In this document: positions 10,632-19,827 of the stretch, piece by piece
Layout of the letters: every line of letters starts with the position of its first letter
Numbering within the stretch: position 1 is the stretch's first letter
Origin: DASZIT01 sp963709665
GTDB lineage: Bacteria; Actinomycetota; Acidimicrobiia; Acidimicrobiales; RAAP-2
Length of the DNA stretch: 64,000 nucleotides
Reading direction: 5' to 3'
Assembly (NCBI GenBank): GCA_963709665.1
Contig: CAVPWU010000007.1
Location: 1 to 64,000, forward strand
Program-made: the position numbers and the translations under genes
The notes under the pieces: model-generated
Told to the model about the DNA's origin: nothing
What the model saw: the letters and a program-made list of their open reading frames with translations, nothing else
Database searches by the model: none

Positions 10632-11939
10632 CTAGGCGCCGGGGGCGACGTAGTACTCACCGTTGCAACGGTAGCCATTCGTGGAGCTGTTGACGGGCGG
10701 ATCGTCCACCCGCTGGAACTGGCCGTCCGCCACCTTGGCCGTCAGGTAGCAGTTCCCCACCGTCTTGGCCGCCGGGTCACCCGGGGTGATGAGGTTCTGG
10801 GCGTCGAAGGTAGTGATCTTCGAGAGCGCCTGCAGCAACGACCCCCGGCTCGGATCGCTACCGGCGTTCTTCAGTCCCTGGGCGAACAGCTCGGCCGACA
10901 CCCAGCCGTAGAGCGTGAAGAGATCGGCGTGGAACCCGGGGGACGCCACGTTGACCCACTTGAGGAAGGTGGAGACCGCCGGGATGGTGGAGGAGTCCTC
11001 CCCCAGGTAGAGCGAGGCGTTCTGCTCCATGTAGGCGCCGTCGATGGCGGCGGCACCCCCGGAGGCGGCGATCAGGCTGCCGCTGTAGGTGGAGGCGCCG
11101 AGGATCACCTGCGGGTGGTAGTCCTGCTGGTTGAGGGCCTTGATCACCGCCGAGGCGTAGTTCTCCGGCATCTGCTCGATGAAGAGGATCTTCACCCCCT
11201 GGTTCTTCATGGCCACGACGTTCTGGGTGAAGTCGGTCTGGGTGATGGGGAACTGCTGGTCGTAGATCACGTCGAAGCCCACGTGCTGCAGCGCCGCCTT
11301 CTCCCCCTCCCACTGGGCCACCGCCGAGGGCTCGTCGGCGATCAGGGCGCCGGCCTTCTGCACGGTGGACGGGAACTGCTGCTTGAAGTACAGCAGCGGG
11401 CCGGTCTCCCAACCCTGGCCGAGCGGCACCGGGCTGAACACGTTGGGCAGCTTGTTGGTGGTCGGGTCGAGGGTCACCGAGACGTCGGGCATGCCCGGGT
11501 TGGCGGCCAGCACCTCGCCCCCGTAGCTGTCGTTGAGGGAGAAGCCGCCCACCAGGGCGAAGTTGCTGTCCACCGCGCTCTGGGTCAGTGCCTTGTTGTT
11601 GGCCCCGTTGTTGTAGCCGTCGTTGCCGCTGTCGACGTCGATCTTGCGACCGTTGACGCCGCCGGTCGAGTTGACCATGTCGGCGTAGGCCTCGGTGCCC
11701 ACCGCCGCCCCCTTGAAGAGGCCGGCGTCCAGGGTGGAGATGTTGGCCACCGAGACCGAGCTGGAGGTGACGCCGGTGTGGTCGCTGAAGGCGCTGGACG
11801 GGATGCCCGCCCTCGAGGAGCCCGCCTTGGTGGTGGTGGTGGAGCTCGAGTTCGTCGAGCTGCAGGCGGCGCCGGCCACGGCCACCAGGGCGACGGCCCC
11901 GATGGCGGCCCAGCGCAGCGTTCGAGATGCGGTCCTCAA
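10632..11939 (-). CDS. ABC transporter substrate-binding lipoprotein (LivK-like, Peripla_BP_6)
   Basis: This periplasmic-type binding lipoprotein of about 435 residues has a signal peptide with lipobox VAGAAC (Cys26) and a Ser/Thr linker. Its type I bilobed domain contains VANISTLDAGLFKGAAVGTE, KIDVDSGNDGYNNG, VGGFSLNDSYGG and a C-terminal CYLTAKVADGQFQRV. It feeds the downstream permease and ATPases. The TTG at 11939 is chosen because it follows AGGGGGA and directly precedes the basic n-region; the open frame continues upstream into the tandem repeats at 11997-12044 without signal-peptide logic. The two late cysteines may form a disulphide. Confidence 0.9.
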   Translation of the reverse strand: MRTASRTLRWAAIGAVALVAVAGAACSSTNSSSTTTTKAGSSRAGIPSSAFSDHTGVTSSSVSVANISTLDAGLFKGAAVGTEAYADMVNSTGGVNGRKIDVDSGNDGYNNGANNKALTQSAVDSNFALVGGFSLNDSYGGEVLAANPGMPDVSVTLDPTTNKLPNVFSPVPLGQGWETGPLLYFKQQFPSTVQKAGALIADEPSAVAQWEGEKAALQHVGFDVIYDQQFPITQTDFTQNVVAMKNQGVKILFIEQMPENYASAVIKALNQQDYHPQVILGASTYSGSLIAASGGAAAIDGAYMEQNASLYLGEDSSTIPAVSTFLKWVNVASPGFHADLFTLYGWVSAELFAQGLKNAGSDPSRGSLLQALSKITTFDAQNLITPGDPAAKTVGNCYLTAKVADGQFQRVDDPPVNSSTNGYRCNGEYYVAPGA

Positions 11940-11996
11940 TGCTCCCCCTCGTCCTTCCGGCCGGCGTGCAGTCTGGTGCGCCAGCGGTCGACTCTC

Positions 11997-12044
11997 AATG
12001 TGACAGTACGTCAGAAACAGCAAATGTGACTCTACGTCAGAAAC
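11997..12044. repeat. two 22-bp direct repeats, operator candidate upstream of the ABC operon
   Basis: Two copies of AATGTGACnnTACGTCAGAA(AC) lie at 11997-12018 and 12023-12044, 26 bp apart, identical at 20 of 22 positions. Each copy contains a small inverted repeat, TGAC-N5-GTCA, and on the minus strand a TANNNT hexamer (TACTGT, TAGAGT). The block lies 60-100 bp upstream of the binding-protein start, where an operator or promoter of the transporter operon would be expected. Confidence 0.5.
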
Positions 12045-12092
12045 TCGGCGCCTTGTCTAGCACCTGCGCACCGGCGGCCCGCCGGACCGCCC

Positions 12093-13379
12093 CTACTCGG
12101 CGATCGGCAGCCGGTCCGGGCCGGCGGCCGCCTCGGCCAGGCCCCGTGCCCGCAGGCACTCGAGGAAGCGGGCGGCACCGATCGAGGTGTGGCGGCACCG
12201 TACCGAGGCCAGCACGTCGAAGGCGTGCTGGGTCCGCGGCAGCTCGACGTAGACCACCGGCGACGTGGAGGTCGCCCGCAGCCGGTCCACGAAGGTGCGG
12301 GCCACCCCCACCGGGACCAGGGTGTCGTTGACCCCCTGGAACACCATCATGGGTGGCGCCGCCGCCGTGATCCGGCGGTCCGGGGACGCCTGCTCGAAGA
12401 CCTCGGGGTGGTCGGCCTGGGTGACCTTCATCACCCGGCCCTCCAGCATCTTCATCAACCCGGGGCCGAACTCGCCGGAGCCGTCGGCCCGGCCGGTCAT
12501 GTCGTGGACGCCGTAGAAGGGGAGGCAGGCGTCGACGGTGGTGGTGGCCTCCTCGAAGCCCGGCTGCCACTCGGGGTCGCCGGGGGTCAGGCCCACCAGG
12601 GCGGCCAGGTGGCCGCCGGCCGAGCCTCCGGCCACCGCCACGAACGACGGGTCGCCCCCGTACTCGGCGATGTGCTCGTGGACCCAGGCCAGGGCCCGCT
12701 TGCAGTCGATCACGTGCTCGGGCCAGGTGGCCCGGGGGCTGAGCCGGTAGTTGATGGCCACGCACACCCACCCCCGCTCGATGAGCTCGTGCATCAGGGG
12801 GATGCCCTGCTGGCGCTTGTCGCCCATGACCCAGGCGCCGCCGTGGATGTAGACCAGCACCGGGCAGCTGCGGCGCGGCCGGCCCCGGCGCTCGAGGATG
12901 TCCAGCCGGTGCCGGCCGATACCGTCACCCCAGTAGTCGATGTTCCGGATGCGCCGGATGGAGCGCCAGCGGAAGGGCACGGCGATGGCCAGGCGCCACC
13001 AGTAGTTCCAGGCCGGCGTGGGGTCGAACCCCTCGACCCGGATCGGGCCGCCGGTCGCCTCCTGCAGGGCGGCGTCGACCAGGCCGCCGGCCCGGTGGCC
13101 GACCACCGCCAGGCCCACCAGCCCCACCCACGACGCCAGCGCCACCCCCAGGCCCACCCATCCGGGCCACGAGGCGAAGGCGCCGTAGACGGCGAAGACG
13201 ACGGTCCCCATCACCTCCACCGCCAGTACCTGGACGGGGAGCTCGCCGGGGATCCACCCCAGTGCGAAGCTGGCCACCGTGAACGGCTCGGACCGCACCG
13301 GCACCCAGGCGTTGACCGTGAGGGCGGCGCCGACCAAGCTGACAGCCACGAAGACCCAGGGCACCCCACCATGAAACAC
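12093..13379 (-). CDS. alpha/beta hydrolase (HSL-type esterase) with membrane-spanning N-terminus
   Basis: This 428-residue esterase or lipase has three hydrophobic segments in residues about 5-100, suggesting membrane anchoring, followed by a hormone-sensitive-lipase-type catalytic domain. The oxyanion motif HGGAW is at 179-183, the nucleophile elbow GGSAGG at 251-256 (Ser253), and the late acid/base segments GVNDTLVPV and RTQHAFD follow. It is transcribed divergently from the WS/DGAT gene 92 bp away. The pairing suggests turnover of neutral lipid or wax ester, which is inferred. It resembles LipQ-type mycobacterial esterases. The ATG lacks a strong ribosome-binding site. Confidence 0.88.
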   Translation of the reverse strand: MFHGGVPWVFVAVSLVGAALTVNAWVPVRSEPFTVASFALGWIPGELPVQVLAVEVMGTVVFAVYGAFASWPGWVGLGVALASWVGLVGLAVVGHRAGGLVDAALQEATGGPIRVEGFDPTPAWNYWWRLAIAVPFRWRSIRRIRNIDYWGDGIGRHRLDILERRGRPRRSCPVLVYIHGGAWVMGDKRQQGIPLMHELIERGWVCVAINYRLSPRATWPEHVIDCKRALAWVHEHIAEYGGDPSFVAVAGGSAGGHLAALVGLTPGDPEWQPGFEEATTTVDACLPFYGVHDMTGRADGSGEFGPGLMKMLEGRVMKVTQADHPEVFEQASPDRRITAAAPPMMVFQGVNDTLVPVGVARTFVDRLRATSTSPVVYVELPRTQHAFDVLASVRCRHTSIGAARFLECLRARGLAEAAAGPDRLPIAE

Positions 13380-13471
13380 CGTCGGAGCTGCCGACGAAAG
13401 ACGGGGGACGGTGGGGACGGGCCCCCAGGGAGGGAAGCGGACGTGGTGGGCGGGGAGGGGAGGACCGACCG

Positions 13472-14962
13472 ATGGAGCGACTGAGCGGGCTGGATGCCAG
13501 CTTTCTGTACCTCGAGACGCCGCAGCGCCACATGCACGTCGTGATGTCGACCACCCTCGACCCGGCCACCGTGCCCGGCGGGTACACCTTCGCCAAGGTC
13601 AGGCGACTGATCGCCGACCGCATCCCGCTGCTGCCGGTCTTCCAGCGCCGACTGGTCGAGGTCCCCTTCCACCTCAGCCACCCGATCTGGGTCGACGACC
13701 CCGACTTCGACATCGACTTCCACGTGCGCCGGACCGCCGTGCCCCGCCCCGGGGGCCTCCGGGAGTTCGCCGACCAGGTCGGGGACATCGCCGGTCGCCC
13801 GCTCGACCGCGACCGCCCCCTGTGGGAGATGTGGGTGGTGGAGGGGCTGGCCGACGACCACATCGGCCTGGTGGTGAAGGTCCACCACTCCACGGTGGAC
13901 GGCGTCTCCGGCGCCGAGCTGCTGTCGGTCCTGTTCGACCTGGAGCCCGACCCGGCCCCCCGGGACCCCGGGCCCGGGGCGCCGCGGGACACCCGCATCC
14001 CCAACCCGGTGGAGCTGATGGCCCAGGCGGTGGTGGCCCGGACCCTGCGGCCGATCGAGATGACCCGCGACCTGGTCCGGACCGCCCGCGGCGTCCTCGA
14101 CGTGCGGCGGGTCCGGATCGGCTCGGAGCACCGGCCGGACCTCGGCAAGGCCGCCCTCCCCCTGTCGGCCCCCCGCTGCTCGTTCAACGGCTCCCTCACC
14201 CGTCGCCGCTCGGTGGCCTTCGCCGCCATCGGGCTGGAGGATGTGAAGCGGGTGAAGGCGGCCCGGGGCACCACCGTCAACGACGTGGTCCTGGCCGTGT
14301 GCACCGGGGCGCTCCGCTCCTTCCTCCGGGAGGGCGACGAGCTGCCGGACCGCCCGCTGGTGGCCGTGGTCCCCGTCTCGGTGCGGCCGAACAACCCGGA
14401 CGTGTACGGCTCCAACAAGGTGTCGACGATGTTCGTACAGCTCCCCACCCAGCTCGACGACCCGCTCGAGCGCCTGGAGGCCATCCACCAGGGGACCAAG
14501 GGGGCCAAGGAGGAGCACCAGGCCCTGGGGGCCGACACCCTCCAGAACTGGGCCGAGCACGCCACCCCCAACGTGTTCGCCAACGCCGCCCGGCTCTACA
14601 GCCGGATGCGACTGGCCGACCGGCACCGACCCATCGCCAACCTGGTGATCTCCAACGTCCCCGGGCCGGACTTCCCCCTCTACCTGGGCGGGGCCGAGCT
14701 GCAGGCCGGGTTCCCCCTCGGGCCGGTGATGGACGGCATGGGGGTCAACATCACCATCATGAGCTACCGCGGCGTCATGTACTGGGGGATCATCGCCTGC
14801 CCGGAGACCATCCCCCGGGTGTGGAGCCTGGCCGCCGACATCCCCCGGGCCCTCGACGAGCTCCTCGAGGCGTCGGGGCTGGCCCCGTCCACCTTCCACC
14901 ACGCCGGGACCGAGGCGGCGGCCCGGGCGTCGGGGGTGGGGACCGGCGGCGGCGCCGTCTGA
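13472..14962 (+). CDS. wax ester synthase/diacylglycerol acyltransferase (WS/DGAT family)
   Basis: This 496-residue acyltransferase makes triacylglycerol or wax ester from acyl-CoA. The catalytic HHxxxDG motif is HHSTVDG at 138-144, and the N-terminal MERLSGLDASFLYLETP and C-terminal ISNVPGPDFPLYLGGA blocks are typical. Length matches mycobacterial Tgs proteins (about 450-500). A GGGGAGGGGAGGA ribosome-binding site precedes the ATG. Its TGA abuts the TGA of the convergent lipoprotein gene (TGATCA at 14960-14965), so no room is left for a terminator. Confidence 0.95.
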   Translation: MERLSGLDASFLYLETPQRHMHVVMSTTLDPATVPGGYTFAKVRRLIADRIPLLPVFQRRLVEVPFHLSHPIWVDDPDFDIDFHVRRTAVPRPGGLREFADQVGDIAGRPLDRDRPLWEMWVVEGLADDHIGLVVKVHHSTVDGVSGAELLSVLFDLEPDPAPRDPGPGAPRDTRIPNPVELMAQAVVARTLRPIEMTRDLVRTARGVLDVRRVRIGSEHRPDLGKAALPLSAPRCSFNGSLTRRRSVAFAAIGLEDVKRVKAARGTTVNDVVLAVCTGALRSFLREGDELPDRPLVAVVPVSVRPNNPDVYGSNKVSTMFVQLPTQLDDPLERLEAIHQGTKGAKEEHQALGADTLQNWAEHATPNVFANAARLYSRMRLADRHRPIANLVISNVPGPDFPLYLGGAELQAGFPLGPVMDGMGVNITIMSYRGVMYWGIIACPETIPRVWSLAADIPRALDELLEASGLAPSTFHHAGTEAAARASGVGTGGGAV

Positions 14963-16195
14963 TCAGGACCCGGCGCCACCCGTCGGCGACGGGGCGACCG
15001 CCATCGACGAGGCGCCGTCGCACACCGGAATCGGCTTCCCGAACGCCTGGGTGGCCAGGGTGTAGGGGAGGACCGAGTCGAACCCCTCGACCAGGTAGGC
15101 GGTGGAGCCGTCCGGGCCCAGCGCGATGTCGGTGGGGTGCTCGGTGCCGCCGGCCACCCCTTCGGGCAGTCGGACCGGGGGCGGGGGCGAGGCGAACGAG
15201 TCGACCGGGAGCGGGTTGATCCAGTTGTTGGCGGAGTCGACCACCTCCAGCGAGCTGCCGTCGGGGGTGACCACCGCCGCCGCCGGCGAGGCGATGCCGA
15301 ACTTGTCGAACGACGCCGCCGGACCGGCGAGACCGGTGGTGGCGCTGAGGGGCAGCACCCGGCCCCCGTAGTCGGAGCCCCCCTGGCCGATGACGTAGAC
15401 GGTGCCCCCGTCGGGGGACACCACGATGCCGTGGGGTGAGTACACCGAGGAGACGGCCAGGCCGGTCTGCACCGGGGTGCCGGCCGACGAGTTGACGGTG
15501 TTGACCGGGATCACCCCACCGGCCACCAGCACGTAGAGGAGGTTCCCGGACGGGCTGAGGGCCATCCCGTAGACGGTGTGGGAGGCCCCCAGGTCGATCG
15601 GCGTCCCCACCTTGCGGGTGACCACGTTGACCGGCACCACCGTCTGCCCGCTGGCGGCCAGGACGGTGGTGCCGCCGGGAAGCGCCACGATGCCGTGGGT
15701 CGGCCCGGTGCCCGGCAGGACGATCGGGGTGCCCGCCACCTGGCGCACCAGGTCCACCGGGATCACCACGTCCTGCTGGGAGGCGCCGGCCGGGGTGGTG
15801 GAGGAGGAGGGCGCCCCCCCGGTGGTGACGGGGCTCGAGCTGCCGGTCGAGCTCGAGGTCGGGGCGCCGTCGGTGGTGACCACGTAGGCCCACCGCCCGT
15901 CCGCCGAGGTGGTCACCGCGAAGTCCCCGGGGGCCGGGGAGCCGGAGATGGGCAGCGGGATGTCCGGCTCCGGGGTCCGGGTGGCCAGCTCGATGGGGGT
16001 GAGGGCGTCGGGGCAGACCACGTACCCGATGCTGCCGGGCACGGCCAGGGACGGACCGGACACGGTGGGGGGGGTGGGGGTCGACACCAGGGAGCAGCCA
16101 CCCAGCCCGAGACCGACCAGGAGGACGGCGGCGGTCCGGGTGGCCGCCGCCGGGATCCGCCGCCGGGCGGCGCCGCGTGTCGGAGTGGCTCCCAT
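14963..16195 (-). CDS. secreted beta-propeller lipoprotein (YncE/NHL-like repeats)
   Basis: This 410-residue exported protein has signal peptide and lipobox AAVLLVGLGLGGCSL, so it is probably anchored on the outer face of the membrane. The body carries repeated beta-propeller blades of the form VYGMALSPSGNLLYVLVAGG, HGIVVSPDGGTVYVIGQGG and DIALGPDGSTAYLVEGFD, interrupted near residue 120-150 by a Ser/Thr-rich low-complexity linker. Such YVTN/NHL-type propellers usually bind ligands or partner proteins; no catalytic motif is visible. The ATG at 16195 opens the signal peptide. It is convergent with the WS/DGAT gene. Confidence 0.8.
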   Translation of the reverse strand: MGATPTRGAARRRIPAAATRTAAVLLVGLGLGGCSLVSTPTPPTVSGPSLAVPGSIGYVVCPDALTPIELATRTPEPDIPLPISGSPAPGDFAVTTSADGRWAYVVTTDGAPTSSSTGSSSPVTTGGAPSSSTTPAGASQQDVVIPVDLVRQVAGTPIVLPGTGPTHGIVALPGGTTVLAASGQTVVPVNVVTRKVGTPIDLGASHTVYGMALSPSGNLLYVLVAGGVIPVNTVNSSAGTPVQTGLAVSSVYSPHGIVVSPDGGTVYVIGQGGSDYGGRVLPLSATTGLAGPAASFDKFGIASPAAAVVTPDGSSLEVVDSANNWINPLPVDSFASPPPPVRLPEGVAGGTEHPTDIALGPDGSTAYLVEGFDSVLPYTLATQAFGKPIPVCDGASSMAVAPSPTGGAGS

Positions 16196-16277
16196 GGTTG
16201 GGGCCGACGTTAGTGACGCCGGGACGGACGGTCGTGCCACCGGGGGCCGGTACGGTCGGGAGTGGCCGGGCGCCAAC

Positions 16278-18293
16278 TCAGAGGCCGAGGTTCGAACGGA
16301 GTGCCGCGAACCGGTCGGCCGCCGCCGGGGTCGGCTCCCAGGGCACGTCGAGCGCGTGGAGCAGCTCCTCGGGGATCTCGTCCAGGAAGCGGCTCCGCTC
16401 GGACTCCGCCACCCGGTCCACCGTCCGGCGGCTGGCGGCGTGGGACAGGTACAGGCGGTGCTCGGCACGGGTGATCGCCACGTAGGCCAGTCGGCGCTCC
16501 TCCTCGAGCTCCTCGTCCTCCAGGCAGCGGCGGTCGGGGAAGATGCCCTCCTCCAGCCCCACCACGAAGACGGTGGGGAACTCCAGGCCCTTGGCGGCGT
16601 GGATGGTCATCAGCACCACCCGCGAGTCGTCGTCCCCGGCGTCGCCGGCCTCGGTGACCAGGCCGGCCATCTCCAGCAGGGAGTCGACGGTCGGATGGTC
16701 GAGGGCGATGGTCCGGAGCTGCTCGACGCTCTCGGCCCGGTAGGTGCGCTCCTCGTCGTCGACGGCGCCGTCGAGGAGCTGGCGGAGGTACTCGCCGTCG
16801 GCCAGCACGGCGTCGAGGGCACCCACCGCCCCCCCGTCCACCGCCACCGCCCGGGCCCGCTCGAGGAGGTGGGCGAAGTCGTCGAGACCGACGGCGGCCA
16901 GCCGGGGGAGGTCCTCGATCTCCGAACGGCGGTCCAGGGCCTCGCCGAGGGGGAGGGCGTAGGTCTGGGCGAAGGCACGGATCCGCTTGACGGTGGCGTC
17001 GCCCACCGAGCGCCGGGGGACGTTGACGCACCGGCGGAAGGACAGCTCGTCGTTGGGGTTGACCACCAGCCGGAGGTAGGCCAGGAGGTCCCGGATCTCC
17101 CGGCGCTCGAAGAAGGGGGTGCCGCCCACCGTCCGGCAGGGGATGCCCCGGCGGACGATCTCCGCCTCGATGGGGCGGATGAGGGTCTTGGCCCGGCACA
17201 GCACGGCGATGTCCCCCGGCCGGGAGCCGCTCCCCACCAGGGTGGCCACCTCGTCGGCCAGCCACGAGGCCTCGTCCGACTCGTCCTCGGCGGCCCGGAG
17301 GGTGATCGGTTCGCCGTCCCCGGCGGCCGTCCACAGCTGCTTGTCCGGACGGCTGGCGTTGTGGGCGATCACCGCGTTGGCGGCGGCCAGGATGGTGCCG
17401 GTGGAGCGGAAGTTCTGCTCCAGCAGCACGGTGGTGGCGTCGGGATAGGTGCGGGTGAAGTGGAGGATGTTCCCGACGTCGGCGGCCCGGAAGCCGTAGA
17501 TGGACTGGTCCCCGTCGCCCACGCAGCACAGGTTGCGGTGACCGGACGCCAACTGCTCGACGATGACGCTCTGGGCGCGGTTGGTGTCCTGGTACTCATC
17601 CACCAGCACCTGCGGGAACTGCGCCTGGAGCTGCCGGCGGACGTCGTCGTGCTGGGTGAGCAGGGTGACCACGTGCACCAGCAGGTCGTCGAAGTCGACG
17701 CAGTCGGCGGCCACCATGCGCCGCTGGTACTCGGCATAGGCGCGGGCATGGGCGTTGGACCGGGCGTCGGACGACTCCAGGGAGGCCTGCCGGGGGTCGA
17801 CCAGCCGGTTCTTGGCGTTGCTGATGAACGCCTTGGTCCCCCCGGGCGGCACCAGCTTGACGTCGATGTTCAGGTCGTCGGCGACGTCACGGAGCAACCG
17901 CTTGCCGTCGTCCTCCGACAGGATGGTGAAGCGACGGGACAGGCCCACCCGGTCGGCGTGGGGACGCAGGATCCGGACGCAGGCGCTGTGGAAGGTCGAC
18001 ACCCACATGTCCTGGACCATCCCGCCCAGCGATCCGGCCAGCCGCTCCTTCATCTCGCGGGCGGCCTTGTTGGTGAAGGTGATGGCCAGCACCCCCTCGG
18101 GGGCGACCACGTCGGTGGCCACCAGGTAGCCGATCCGGCTGGTGAGGACCTTGGTCTTGCCGGAGCCGGCGCCGGCCAGCACCAGCAGGGGGCCCGACCC
18201 GTGCTCCACCGCCCGCCGTTGCGGGGGGTTCAGCCCCTCGAGGAACCGCTCGGGACGGAGGCGCCGGCGGGTTCCGGTCGAGGGGCTGGGCAC
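16278..18293 (-). CDS. UvrD/PcrA-type superfamily 1A DNA helicase
   Basis: This 671-residue 3'-5' helicase has motif I GAGSGKT (41-47), Ia ITFTNKAAREM, II VLVDEYQDTN, III GDGDQSIYGFRAAD, IV LEQNFRSTGTIL, V MTIHAAKGLEFPTVFVVGLEEG and VI AYVAITRAEHRLYLSHA. It lacks most of the C-terminal tail of classical PcrA, so it could be PcrA or a shorter UvrD2-like paralogue. The GTG at 18293 has TAGGGT 8 nt upstream (18307-18302, minus strand), suggesting its own leaderless transcript. A disordered-protein gene ends 84 bp upstream on the same strand. Confidence 0.93.
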   Translation of the reverse strand: MPSPSTGTRRRLRPERFLEGLNPPQRRAVEHGSGPLLVLAGAGSGKTKVLTSRIGYLVATDVVAPEGVLAITFTNKAAREMKERLAGSLGGMVQDMWVSTFHSACVRILRPHADRVGLSRRFTILSEDDGKRLLRDVADDLNIDVKLVPPGGTKAFISNAKNRLVDPRQASLESSDARSNAHARAYAEYQRRMVAADCVDFDDLLVHVVTLLTQHDDVRRQLQAQFPQVLVDEYQDTNRAQSVIVEQLASGHRNLCCVGDGDQSIYGFRAADVGNILHFTRTYPDATTVLLEQNFRSTGTILAAANAVIAHNASRPDKQLWTAAGDGEPITLRAAEDESDEASWLADEVATLVGSGSRPGDIAVLCRAKTLIRPIEAEIVRRGIPCRTVGGTPFFERREIRDLLAYLRLVVNPNDELSFRRCVNVPRRSVGDATVKRIRAFAQTYALPLGEALDRRSEIEDLPRLAAVGLDDFAHLLERARAVAVDGGAVGALDAVLADGEYLRQLLDGAVDDEERTYRAESVEQLRTIALDHPTVDSLLEMAGLVTEAGDAGDDDSRVVLMTIHAAKGLEFPTVFVVGLEEGIFPDRRCLEDEELEEERRLAYVAITRAEHRLYLSHAASRRTVDRVAESERSRFLDEIPEELLHALDVPWEPTPAAADRFAALRSNLGL

Positions 18294-18377
18294 GACGGGT
18301 CACCCTATCGGCCGCCGCCAGCCGACCGGCGACGGGCCGGCACCATGCCCACGGCCACGGGGCCGGGAGCGGTGGCG

Positions 18378-19484
18378 TCAGTCGTCGGGCTCGTCCCAGG
18401 GGTCGATCGGAGGCTCTTCGGCCACATCGTGGACGTCGACGACGTCCTCCTCGACGTCCTGCAGCTCCTCGACGCCCGGCACCTCCCACACGCCGTCGAC
18501 GCCCTTGACTGCCTCGAGGTGGGGAACCGCGCCCGCCGGATCGTCGGGCGGCTCCGGGTCGGGCGCCTTGGAGCGCTCGGGCCGGTAGACGAGCGAGTGG
18601 ACCGAGTCCCAGCCCTCCTCGTCGAACTCGTCGAGGTCGATCTCGATGCCGCCGGGTTGGAGGGACGGCTCGTCCACCCCGCTGTCCGGCGGCGGCTCGG
18701 TGACGGTCTCGGGGGCCACGACCAGGTCCACCGGGTCCGGCGCCGGTGCCGGCGCCGACTCGGGCTCGACGGCGGGCGGGGGGGCCACGACCAGGTCCAC
18801 CGGCTCGCCGAAGTCGGCCAGTGCCGCCGCCACGGGGTCGACAGGCGGCGCGCTCCCCTCGGTGGCCACGGGCGTGGTGGCAACGGTGGTCGCCGGCTCC
18901 TCGGTCGCCGGCTCCCACTCGTCGGGGTGGGCGCCCAGGAAGTCGTCGAGCTCCACCGTCTGTGGCTCGGTGGTCTGGGACGCCTCCGGTCCGGGACCGG
19001 GGGTGACGACCGGCCCGGGTGCCGGGGCGGGGGTCGGGGTGACCACCGCCGGGGCGGGTGGGACCTCGGGCGCCGGTCCGGGCGGCCGGATCACCCCGGG
19101 CGCCACCTCCACGACCGGCAGGCCGATCGGGGTGTTGGCGTAGTTGGGTGCCGGGGCCGGCGGTTCCTCCGGCTCGGCCACTGACGCCGCAGGGGCCGGC
19201 GTCGGCTCCGACACCGGCTCCTCCGACACCGGCTCCTCCGACACCGGTTCCTCCGGAGCCGTGCCGTTGGTGTGCCCGTCCGCACCGTTGACGGTGCCGT
19301 TGGCATGCCCGTTCGAGCCGTTGGCCGAGCCGCCCGGCTCCGCGGTGCCCTGCGACGGGTCGCCCGCTCCGTTCACCGGGCCCCGGGTGTCCGGCGCATC
19401 CGCCGTCGGGAGCCGGAGCTCCGGTGGATGCCACCGTCCGTCGTCCGACCTCCACCACCCTGGACCCAACGCCGTGTCACTCAC
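18378..19484 (-). CDS. acidic, intrinsically disordered protein with DUF2510-like N-terminal motif
   Basis: This 368-residue protein is rich in Pro, Ala, Glu, Asp and Val and has no membrane segment. The first 20 residues, MSDTALGPGWWRSDDGRWHP, resemble the short tryptophan-rich DUF2510 motif of actinobacteria (weak match, from memory). The rest is low complexity, with NGxxNGT repeats near 40-70, three tandem SEEPV units encoded by a 15-bp DNA repeat, and a strongly acidic end (DVEEDVVDVHDVAEE). The helicase gene follows after 84 bp. The function is unknown. Protein-protein tethering is only a guess. Confidence 0.7.
   Translation of the reverse strand: MSDTALGPGWWRSDDGRWHPPELRLPTADAPDTRGPVNGAGDPSQGTAEPGGSANGSNGHANGTVNGADGHTNGTAPEEPVSEEPVSEEPVSEPTPAPAASVAEPEEPPAPAPNYANTPIGLPVVEVAPGVIRPPGPAPEVPPAPAVVTPTPAPAPGPVVTPGPGPEASQTTEPQTVELDDFLGAHPDEWEPATEEPATTVATTPVATEGSAPPVDPVAAALADFGEPVDLVVAPPPAVEPESAPAPAPDPVDLVVAPETVTEPPPDSGVDEPSLQPGGIEIDLDEFDEEGWDSVHSLVYRPERSKAPDPEPPDDPAGAVPHLEAVKGVDGVWEVPGVEELQDVEEDVVDVHDVAEEPPIDPWDEPDD
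19207..19251. repeat. 15-bp tandem repeat, three copies, inside the disordered-protein gene
   Basis: TCCGACACCGGCTCC occurs three times head to tail (19207-19221, 19222-19236, 19237-19251), the third with one C-to-T change. It encodes the repeated pentapeptide SEEPV on the minus strand, so copy-number change would keep the frame. Confidence 0.85.
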
Positions 19485-19827
19485 CGTGACACCCCCTTGC
19501 GCTGGTTGAGTACTTCACAGAATTATTCAATTCACCGCATGTGCAATGAGATTCTATCCATGAGAGAACGGTCATGACGAGTGCGATGACGGGTCGGGGC
19601 CTAGGACCCGACCGCCACCGTCTCCCTGACCCATCCCCTAGTGATCGGCACACACGCCCCGCGGCTGAACCCTCGGCTTCCGGGGCGGGCGCCTCCCGAC
19701 GCCCGGAGGGTCCCCCCGATGCACCTGTGGACCGTCACGGAGGCACGCATTGGGCAATTGTAGATGCACGGTGGCTGCAAGTGTGCACCCAACCACTCTC
19801 GGTGCTGTCCGGGGACGCCGGACGGGC
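19485..19827. other. 343-bp intergenic region, promoter of the disordered-protein gene
   Basis: No convincing gene is present. The part from 19500 to 19575 is clearly AT-rich (for example ACAGAATTATTCAATTCACC), as expected for the promoter of the minus-strand gene starting at 19484. The part from 19720 to 19800 is also AT-richer and holds the 3' flank of soxR. Open frames here on either strand have no family features and I do not call them. Confidence 0.6.

Noticed and set aside
9239..10693. 484-codon plus-strand frame over the permease gene, His/Gln/Gly-rich
   Set aside because: It is an antisense shadow of the LivH-LivM fusion. The composition is that of reversed membrane-protein codons.
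15909..19184. 1091-codon plus-strand frame across the helicase and disordered-protein genes
   Set aside because: It spans two real minus-strand genes and their gap. High GC removes stops in this frame and no domain is visible.
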